From Bryobacterales bacterium (GTDB lineage Bacteria > Acidobacteriota > Terriglobia > Bryobacterales > Bryobacteraceae): a stretch of 53,075 nucleotides of DNA. Positions within the stretch are counted from its first letter, which is position 1. Every line of letters begins with the position of its first letter. A program made the translations under genes and the position numbers. This document shows positions 8,313 through 14,269 of this stretch, piece after piece. The stretch spans positions 1 through 53,075 of the forward strand of contig CANIIC010000006.1 of NCBI GenBank assembly GCA_947467395.1, written 5' to 3'. The notes below the pieces were generated by a model that had not been told where the DNA came from, searched no databases, and was given only the letters and a program-made list of their open reading frames with translations.

Positions 8313-9401
8313 TCATAGACGGGGCCCCGCTACACGTGCCACCGAGTTCACAATGCGACGATAGGGCACTTTCTCTGGAGCATCAAAGCCCACCCACTCC
8401 CCATCGCGCCAACTGGATCCATACCAGCGCATCAACACCGCCAGATGCTCCAGGTTCGGTTTACCCGTGAGTGGCACCTGCGCAATCATCTCGCGTAGCC
8501 GGCGATCCAGGCTTTGCCCTGCATCGACGGAATCCGCCAGCAACAGACGACGCGGCTCCTGCCATTGCCCACCCGCCAGGAACACCAGTTCAATCGCCGT
8601 ATCCGCCGCCGATCGCACTACCGCCACGCCCACCAGTTGATCCAGCGGGCGGGCGAGGTCACCCATCGAGGAAGTCACCTCTTGAATCCGGGCCACGCGA
8701 GCGTGCATGCGTTCTGCCTCTTCAAACTGCATCTCCGCACTGGCGCGGTCGCGAGCCGCTTCGGCAGGCTCCAACAAGGAGATACCGCGGGTCTTCAGGA
8801 ACTGCACCACGCGATCCGCTTCGTGCCGGTATTCGTCCGGCGTCACTGCAGCTTGGCAGGGCCGCAGGCACTTGTTCATCTCGCCGTAGATACAGCCCGG
8901 GTGCTGAGGAGTGGGCACCAAGTTCTCTTCGCAGCGCCGCACCTGGAATAGATCCAGCACTTCGTTCTCGCAACGTTCCGCAGCCGCGCGACTCGGGAAC
9001 GGTCCGGCAAATATCCCCTTGCCGAGGCGCGTTGTGATCCGCAACCGGGGAAACTCATTCTCCGTTACCAAGTGCACAAATGCGGGCGCCTTTAATCGCG
9101 TGATCTTCTGCCACTCATCAGGAAAGTGCTGTTTCGCCAGCTCCAGATGCACCAGCATCGCTTCCAGCTGCGAGCCGACCGTCCAGTACTCCAGACGTTC
9201 CACTACGCCGCCAAGGCGCAGCACGCGCGATAAGCGATCCGTGCGCGACAATAACCGCCGCAATCGTCTGCGCAACAATGTTGTCTTCGCCAGATAAGGC
9301 TGACCCTCGGCAGCCCACAGCAGAAACACAGCGGGCCGGTCAGGGATGTCCGGCATGTCCTCGCTCAAGTCCGCGAGTCGAATCGTAACGGGGGAACGCA
9401 C
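8313..9401 (-). CDS. Short UvrC-like protein with degenerate GIY-YIG domain and UVR motif
   Basis: 362 residues from a GTG at 9401; TACAAT lies eight bases upstream. The order matches the first half of UvrC. A GIY-YIG-like region (residues about 20-90) comes first, then FPRLRITTRLGKGIFAGPFPSRAAAE, a cysteine cluster (RRCEENLV, GCIYGEMNKCLRPCQ), and a UvrB-binding UVR motif (DRASAEMQFEEAERMHARV). True UvrC is about 600 residues and continues with an RNase H-like nuclease and HhH domain; both are absent. The GIY-YIG core is altered: GVY is AVF, YVGK is YLAK, and the usual YN motif is missing. It may be a non-catalytic UvrB partner or a Cho-like relative. The reading of domains is firm, the function is not. 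Confidence 0.8.
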   Translation of the reverse strand: MRSPVTIRLADLSEDMPDIPDRPAVFLLWAAEGQPYLAKTTLLRRRLRRLLSRTDRLSRVLRLGGVVERLEYWTVGSQLEAMLVHLELAKQHFPDEWQKITRLKAPAFVHLVTENEFPRLRITTRLGKGIFAGPFPSRAAAERCENEVLDLFQVRRCEENLVPTPQHPGCIYGEMNKCLRPCQAAVTPDEYRHEADRVVQFLKTRGISLLEPAEAARDRASAEMQFEEAERMHARVARIQEVTSSMGDLARPLDQLVGVAVVRSAADTAIELVFLAGGQWQEPRRLLLADSVDAGQSLDRRLREMIAQVPLTGKPNLEHLAVLMRWYGSSWRDGEWVGFDAPEKVPYRRIVNSVARVAGPRL

Positions 9402-9409
9402 CTCATTCG

Positions 9410-9415
9410 ATTGTA
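9410..9415 (-). promoter_or_regulatory. Putative -10 (TACAAT), leaderless-type, for the UvrC-like gene
   Basis: TACAAT in the context CTACAATC ends eight bases before the GTG at 9401. No -35 or ribosome-binding site is obvious. Transcription starting at the usual 6-8 bases downstream would begin at or next to the start codon. Confidence 0.5.
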
Positions 9416-9434
9416 GACGCGCGCGGCGATTCGC

Positions 9435-9440
9435 TACCCT
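9435..9440 (+). promoter_or_regulatory. Putative -10 (TACCCT) for the small gene at 9449
   Basis: TACCCT ends eight bases before the ATG at 9449; GAGAA between them is at best a weak ribosome-binding site. It is divergent to the TACAAT at 9410-9415. Confidence 0.35.
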
Positions 9441-9448
9441 GAGAACCT

Positions 9449-9715
9449 ATGCGTCAGCCACCGGAATACTTCGGCGAGCAGGATCTCGACTTGGTTTACG
9501 TCGCCAAGAAACTGGACGAAGCCTTGAAGATTGAGGAGTTGTTCACAGGCGTCGAGCTCGACTATCTGGTCGAACCGGATCGCTACAAAGGCGGGCTGAT
9601 TTTTCCATCAGAACGCATCGGTGCGTTCTTCTATGTGGTTCCTGAACAAACGGAGGCAGCTCGCGCGACCTTGAAGGGTGCGGGCTACAAGCCGTACGAC
9701 GTACAGAATCCCTAG
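9449..9715 (+). CDS. Small conserved hypothetical protein (DUF2007-like)
   Basis: 88 residues, no signal peptide or membrane segment. Acidic N-terminus, then KLDEALKIEELFTGVELDYL, and FFYVVPEQTEAARATLKGAGY near the end. The pattern (a residue-rich alpha/beta fold in which a value is compared along a chain ending in AARATL..AGY) weakly resembles the DUF2007 putative signal-transducing family; I am not certain. It is the only plus-strand gene in the first 19 kb. Its TAG stop overlaps the stop of the convergent NHL gene in a shared CTAG. Confidence 0.72.
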   Translation: MRQPPEYFGEQDLDLVYVAKKLDEALKIEELFTGVELDYLVEPDRYKGGLIFPSERIGAFFYVVPEQTEAARATLKGAGYKPYDVQNP

Positions 9716-12516
9716 TTGCCTTCGGTGGAGGCGAACGGATCTCGAATGGGGACGTTCACCGTGTTACTGGTGTAGATCCACTGTGAGATCGTGAGCCCAA
9801 TGTACTTATTCGTCCCCACGGATGTACCTGGACCGATTTCGAGGACGACTTTGTAGAGTCCAAATGTTCCAGGTTCCAGGCCCGCCGAAACCACCTGAGC
9901 CGTGGAGCCACTGCCCAGCGAGGAGACGAATTCCCGAGGATTATTCAGAGCCGGACCGCTATAGCGTTCGCCGGTTAGCGCGACCACTTGGGCAGCCTGC
10001 GGATTCACTGCGCCCAAACCCGTCGCATAGAGGTAAATCTCTTCGCCAGGAACCGCGGGATTGTCGAGCGTCACGCGCGAGTCTTTCACATTGGAGCAGC
10101 ACAACTGGGCACTGTAGCCGCTCAGAATCAGCGATACGGTGGTGTTGTTGCCTTCCGCCGTAGTCGCCGAATATGGCGTGCCTTCGCCGGCCGGGCCAGG
10201 AATCTTGGAGCGCAATTGGAAGCGATGGAAGGCCGTGACCGGAACCGCCACAACCGATTCTTCCGGGTTCGCATTGATTAAGGCCACGAATGCATCACGG
10301 ACGGTATCCAGCGTATCGTCCGCCTTGACCGTGTAGACGTAGGAGCGATCATCGATGGTGACCGTCGCGACGTCACCTTCTTCGATGAAGCCGTCCACGT
10401 TGACTAGACCGGTCGCATAGCTGGAGGCGTGGTACGCAATCGCTATACGCGGATCCGATTCACCGTCCTCGGCAAAAATTCCGGGGTTCTGGTTGTCGAT
10501 GGGTACAGCCAAAGCGGTCGTTGCGATCACACTGCCGTCCGGGCGCTTGATACGCAGGTAGAAGCTGACGCTGTTGGCGTCCGCCACTTCAAACGGAATC
10601 TGGGAGTTGATCTGCGTCGGAGAAACAAACATCAACGGCGAACGGATGCCGTCGACGTACACCTGCACATCGGCAAGTTCGAGAGGTAGGTTCTTGCCGC
10701 TGGTATCGCCAGCCTTCGTGATCGAAGCCAAGTTAATACCCAACGCTGAAATCAGAGTTCCCGGCGCGAGCACGGTCGCGTTCTGGCCACCCTGCAAGTT
10801 GTTCCCGCTAGCTCCCGCAACGATACCCGCATCTTCGCTGGTCGCAACCGCGATCGTGATGTCGTTACCATCGGTGCCGCCCTTCTTCGCCTGGAGTTTC
10901 ACCAAGCCAAGAATAGGTTCATATTTCGCCACGACCTGAATATCGCCATTGCCTGCGTTGATCGCAGCGGCCATGCCAATCATGATCGTCTCCAGCGTGT
11001 CATCCGCGACCACCGTGTAGGTGTACTTCCGGTCACCTGCGATGGTCACGGTAACAGTGTCATCCGCAGTGATCTTGCCGGTATCGAGCAAGCCCGTGGT
11101 CTGGTTGATCGTCTGGCGCAGCTGCACCGCCACCGAACCGAGCGCGAAGACTTCGCGGCTGGCTGCGTTGCGCACGCCATTGATCGGAATCAGTGCTTCG
11201 CCTTCGGTGAACACCATGATGCGGCGATTGCTGGGGTCGGTGACGTATAAGTTCGTTCCGTCCCAAGCGAGCGACGTCGGCGTTGCCGTGATATCGGCCG
11301 CCGATTGCCGCAGCAGCGGGTGGAAGAGGTCGGTAGAACTGGAAACCGTGCTCTGGAATTCATCAGGCTGGCCCAGGATCACGTCCGCGGCCACCGCATT
11401 CTGCGTTGGGACCTTGTTGTAGATCAGCACTCGGTCGTTACCGCCATCGGCCACGAACAAGCGCTTGCCATCACTCAACGCAAAGCGCGGGAAGTTCATC
11501 GTCTTCGCGCAGCGGAACGGGTAGATCAAGTTGCCGTCCGTGTCCGTATCGGAAACGCCGTCTTTGTTGGCATCGATCGGATTACAGAGCTTGGTGACAT
11601 TGTTCGACAGCGAGGACGCCATGTCCGGCTGACCAATCACGATATCGGCGGCCTGATGATTCTGCGTCGGAATTGTGTTCCAGATCAACACACGATTCAG
11701 GCCGAGGTCAGTCACGAACAAACGCACACCATCGCTCGATACAGAGGTCGGCGTCAGCAACGTATCGGCCGCGATCGTGATGTTCTTCTTGATCGGGTCC
11801 AACTCTTCGTTGGAGTTCATGTTGCCCTGGCCCAACACAATGTCGGCGGGCTGTTCGTTGACCGTCGGAATCGAGTTCCAGATCAACACGCGATGATTCT
11901 GCGCATCGGCGACGAACAATTTGCCGTTCTGCAGCCACACACCCTGCGGCGCGCGCAGGCTCTTCGCGTCGGTCACAACCGGGGTCTTGTTCTGATCCAT
12001 GCGGGGCTGGCCGATGACGATGTCCGCCGGCTGGCCATTTGTATTGGGCAGCGAGCGCCACAGCAGCACGCGATTGTTCAACGTGTCGGAAACCGCAAGC
12101 CGCACTCCGTCGGAGTGAATCCCAGTGGGCAAGCGGAAGTTAGAAGCCCCAACACCCGAAGCAGAATCGGTGAAATTCGTCTGTCCAAGTACAAGATTCG
12201 CTTGGCCCACGCACACCGGGCAGCGCGAGCTGTAAGGAGTCAGCACATCCGTTGCCTTGGGAAAGGTCGCCGTGTCCATCACGAGAACGCGGTTATTGAT
12301 AGGAGTGAGACCAAGCCGGTTGGAGTCCGCAATGTAGAGCTTGCCGTTCGCGTACGAAACTGCGCCAACACCGCCGAGCAAATTCTGCGCAGTTCCGGCT
12401 TCTTGGGCGGTGAACGTTCTTTGTCCGATGACCAGCCGCGCCCCTTGACCGGTGACAAAGTCGGCCGCGGAGCCCACCAGGGCACACAGTGAAATTAGGG
12501 CACAGTATTTGAGCAT
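9712..12516 (-). CDS. Secreted NHL-repeat protein with an interrupted Solibacter C-terminal domain
   Basis: 934 residues from the ATG at 12516, which starts a signal peptide (MLKYCALISLCALVGSAA). A GTG at 12564 in frame would add 16 residues ahead of it and is less likely. Residues about 20-440 hold about six NHL-type beta-propeller blades with a recurring unit like VLIWNTIPTQNHQAADIVIG. The rest is a Solibacter C-terminal domain: NGVRNAAS, LAPGTLISALGINL, SPTQINSQIPFEV, NPGIFA and YATGLGAVNPQ. It is split by two homologous inserts of about 90 residues (DTVTVTIAGDRKYTYTVVAD... and DVATVTIDDRSYVYTVKAD...). Such proteins are secreted and probably bind carbohydrate or protein; no catalytic site is seen. 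Confidence 0.87.
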   Translation of the reverse strand: MLKYCALISLCALVGSAADFVTGQGARLVIGQRTFTAQEAGTAQNLLGGVGAVSYANGKLYIADSNRLGLTPINNRVLVMDTATFPKATDVLTPYSSRCPVCVGQANLVLGQTNFTDSASGVGASNFRLPTGIHSDGVRLAVSDTLNNRVLLWRSLPNTNGQPADIVIGQPRMDQNKTPVVTDAKSLRAPQGVWLQNGKLFVADAQNHRVLIWNSIPTVNEQPADIVLGQGNMNSNEELDPIKKNITIAADTLLTPTSVSSDGVRLFVTDLGLNRVLIWNTIPTQNHQAADIVIGQPDMASSLSNNVTKLCNPIDANKDGVSDTDTDGNLIYPFRCAKTMNFPRFALSDGKRLFVADGGNDRVLIYNKVPTQNAVAADVILGQPDEFQSTVSSSTDLFHPLLRQSAADITATPTSLAWDGTNLYVTDPSNRRIMVFTEGEALIPINGVRNAASREVFALGSVAVQLRQTINQTTGLLDTGKITADDTVTVTIAGDRKYTYTVVADDTLETIMIGMAAAINAGNGDIQVVAKYEPILGLVKLQAKKGGTDGNDITIAVATSEDAGIVAGASGNNLQGGQNATVLAPGTLISALGINLASITKAGDTSGKNLPLELADVQVYVDGIRSPLMFVSPTQINSQIPFEVADANSVSFYLRIKRPDGSVIATTALAVPIDNQNPGIFAEDGESDPRIAIAYHASSYATGLVNVDGFIEEGDVATVTIDDRSYVYTVKADDTLDTVRDAFVALINANPEESVVAVPVTAFHRFQLRSKIPGPAGEGTPYSATTAEGNNTTVSLILSGYSAQLCCSNVKDSRVTLDNPAVPGEEIYLYATGLGAVNPQAAQVVALTGERYSGPALNNPREFVSSLGSGSTAQVVSAGLEPGTFGLYKVVLEIGPGTSVGTNKYIGLTISQWIYTSNTVNVPIRDPFASTEGN

Positions 12517-12544
12517 TGAGACGAGCGGATCGCGAGTGTTTTTC

Positions 12545-12550
12545 AGTATA
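12545..12550 (-). promoter_or_regulatory. Putative -10 (TATACT) for the NHL gene
   Basis: TATACT lies 28 bases ahead of the ATG at 12516, in the 84-base gap between the CDF and NHL genes. It predicts a leader of about 20 bases. No convincing -35 is seen. Confidence 0.4.
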
Positions 12551-12600
12551 ACAGTCTGGCTCACTCTAAGGTGCAGAGCCCCCTAAGTAGAGCCGGAACG

Positions 12601-13569
12601 TTAGTGCGAATGCACGTCTTGGGCCATCTCGATTTTGGCTCCACCCGCGCAGGCATCGGCAACGGCGCAGCGCTGGTGTTCGAACTGAATGGTGGTGTGG
12701 TGAATGTCGAACCGGGCCCCCAACATCGCGTTAACATCCTTTAGAATCAGCTCACTCTCCGATGTCGGCATATCTTGGATCACCAAGTGACAGCTGAGAG
12801 CGCGCGCATCGGACCCCAAACTCCAGATGTGCAAGTCGTGTACGTCCCCGACACGCGATACGCGTCGGATCTCCCCAGTCACTTCGCTGAGGTTCATGCC
12901 CTTGGGAAGCCCCTCCAACAGGATGTTGAGCGAATCCTTAAAAATGTCCCAAGCGGTCCAGATGATCACGAGGGACATGACCAGGGACAGAATCGGGTCA
13001 ATCATCAGCCAGCCTGTGAAATGGATCACAACCGCCCCGGCGATGATGCCGACGCAACTGGCAGCGTCGCCGATCTGGTGCAGGAACGCGGCTCGGAGAT
13101 TGAGATCGTTGCCGTGTCCGCCCAAGCCCCATGCGATGCCGAGGTTTACCGCTAAGCCGATGCCGGCCACGATCATCATGATGTCATCGTTGACGGGTTC
13201 GGGCGCGCGCAGGCGCTGGATACTTTCCCAGATCAGGAATACCGACAAAACCACCAACATCAACGCGTTCACGAACGCTGCCAGCACGCCGGTGCGCTGG
13301 TAACCGAAGGTCTTGAACTGATCGCCGGGTTTGGCGTCGAGCGAATACGCGGTGGCCGCCAGCACCAGGCCGAACGCATCGGTGAAATTGTGCCCCGCAT
13401 CGGACAGCAGAGCCAAACTGCCGGACCACCAGCCAGCGATCGCTTCGGTGGCGACGAACAGAATCGTGACCACCAGAGAGGCAATCAGCACCTTGCCCGT
13501 CTTCGCTCCATGAGCGTGGGCCCCATGGTGATGATGATGACCGTGCCCGTGGTGATGGACGTGAGCCAT
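12601..13569 (-). CDS. Cation diffusion facilitator (CzcD/ZitB-type) metal exporter
   Basis: 322 residues. Begins with a histidine-rich cytoplasmic tail (MAHVHHHGHGHHHHHGAHAHG) that could bind zinc, then six membrane helices. The two metal-binding helices carry SDAGHNFTDAFG (helix 2) and LHQIGDAASCVG (helix 5), giving the HxxxD pairs expected of zinc/cobalt CDF proteins. The cytoplasmic C-terminal domain contains DVHDLHIWSLG and HHTTIQFEH. The family exchanges cytoplasmic Zn2+ or similar ions for protons. The gene starts only seven bases after the toxin gene and may be co-transcribed with it. A TAGGAT nine bases before the ATG could also act as its own -10. Confidence 0.93.
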   Translation of the reverse strand: MAHVHHHGHGHHHHHGAHAHGAKTGKVLIASLVVTILFVATEAIAGWWSGSLALLSDAGHNFTDAFGLVLAATAYSLDAKPGDQFKTFGYQRTGVLAAFVNALMLVVLSVFLIWESIQRLRAPEPVNDDIMMIVAGIGLAVNLGIAWGLGGHGNDLNLRAAFLHQIGDAASCVGIIAGAVVIHFTGWLMIDPILSLVMSLVIIWTAWDIFKDSLNILLEGLPKGMNLSEVTGEIRRVSRVGDVHDLHIWSLGSDARALSCHLVIQDMPTSESELILKDVNAMLGARFDIHHTTIQFEHQRCAVADACAGGAKIEMAQDVHSH

Positions 13570-13576
13570 GCTAACC

Positions 13577-13996
13577 CTATCCTAGCTCCCACGGGTTGAC
13601 GACGCGAATCCCGCAGCCGGAAAATTCGTCGGGCGTCCGGGAGGCCAGCATCGCGCCGCGCGAACGGGTGATCGCCGCCAACATCGCTCCGGCGACGTTC
13701 ACCGTCCGCCCCATCATCTTCTGGTTCTGAACGATGGTCGGATAGGCGCGCGCGGCGTCCTGGTCAAACGGCAGGATGCGCTTCTCGAAGAACGCGAAGA
13801 TTTCCCCGACGGCGGCCAGCAGGTCGCTCTTGCGTTTGCCGGGGGGCAAGCGCTCGATCCCGAGCAGGATGTCCGCAAGGGCGATGCTGGTTGTATACAG
13901 GTCGTCCCGCTGCTGGGCGCCGAGCCAGGTACCGATCCTCGGATCCGGGGCGGGACGGATGACCTCGGCCAGGATGGTGGTGTCGAGAATCAGCAT
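13577..13996 (-). CDS. vapC: PIN-domain toxin, VapC/FitB type (altered active site)
   Basis: 139 residues, the usual VapC length. Begins MLILDTTILAEVIRP, giving the first acidic residue (D5), and ends with the FitB-like tail (FSGCGIRVVNPWE). PIN toxins use three or four acidic residues to hold Mg2+ and cut RNA, often tRNA. Here the second position is D42 (usually E). The third, normally VADA, reads VAGA with glycine at 103. The usual TRN..DF is SRTPDEF. So activity may be reduced or lost. It starts three bases after the antitoxin stop, the normal antitoxin-first layout, and the CDF exporter follows seven bases later. Confidence 0.88.
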   Translation of the reverse strand: MLILDTTILAEVIRPAPDPRIGTWLGAQQRDDLYTTSIALADILLGIERLPPGKRKSDLLAAVGEIFAFFEKRILPFDQDAARAYPTIVQNQKMMGRTVNVAGAMLAAITRSRGAMLASRTPDEFSGCGIRVVNPWELG

Positions 13997-13999
13997 CGG

Positions 14000-14209
14000 C
14001 TAGTCCCGGGGAGACTCGATCCCACCCAGCGGCTCGACCACCTTCCGGATCGCCTCAAACAGGTTCGGTTGGGTCGACGGAGCCTGGGCCAGACCGGCCG
14101 TCAGAAGCTCGCGGGCTTCCTCTTCCATGGACCGGCCGTTCTGCGCCGCGCGGACCCGGAGCCGGGCCTTCACGGAGTCGTCGAGGCGGCGAATCACCAG
14201 GGTCGCCAT
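14000..14209 (-). CDS. vapB: Ribbon-helix-helix antitoxin, VapB/FitA type
   Basis: 69 residues. The N-terminus is a ribbon (MATLVIRRLDDSVKARL) followed by two helices (RVRAAQNGRSMEEEARELL), a typical FitA-like ribbon-helix-helix DNA-binding domain. The C-terminus (PNLFEAIRKVVEPLGG) should wrap the PIN toxin and block it. Proteins of this kind also repress their own operon; a 20-base perfect palindrome lies at 14227-14246, directly upstream and over the predicted -10. Confidence 0.92.
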   Translation of the reverse strand: MATLVIRRLDDSVKARLRVRAAQNGRSMEEEARELLTAGLAQAPSTQPNLFEAIRKVVEPLGGIESPRD

Positions 14210-14226
14210 GTGGAAAACACCTGATT

Positions 14227-14246
14227 TAGCATTGCTAGCAATGCTA
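14227..14246. promoter_or_regulatory. Operator of the toxin-antitoxin operon (20-bp perfect palindrome)
   Basis: TAGCATTGCTAGCAATGCTA is a perfect inverted repeat ending 18 bases before the antitoxin ATG. The flanks TGAT (14222-14225) and ATCA (14246-14249) extend the symmetry outward with a small offset, recalling the TGATAGCA/TGCTATCA arms I remember for the FitAB operator. It covers the predicted -10 and start site, so binding would block transcription. Confidence 0.75.
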
Positions 14247-14269
14247 TCACTACTTCACAAGTGATTCAA
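14241..14269 (-). promoter_or_regulatory. Promoter of the vapBC(-CDF) operon
   Basis: TTGAAT (-35, 14264-14269), a 17-base spacer, and TAGCAT (-10, 14241-14246) preceded by TGA, an extended -10. It overlaps the last codons of the UPF0182 gene, and its -10 lies inside the palindromic operator. Confidence 0.6.

Noticed and set aside
11305-12492. Plus-strand open frame of 395 codons
   Set aside because: Antisense to the NHL repeats; its own apparent repetition merely mirrors the repeated blades on the other strand.
12601-13569. Histidine-rich start of the CDF gene as a DNA repeat
   Set aside because: The CAC/CAT runs follow the codon frame and match the known metal-binding tail of this family.
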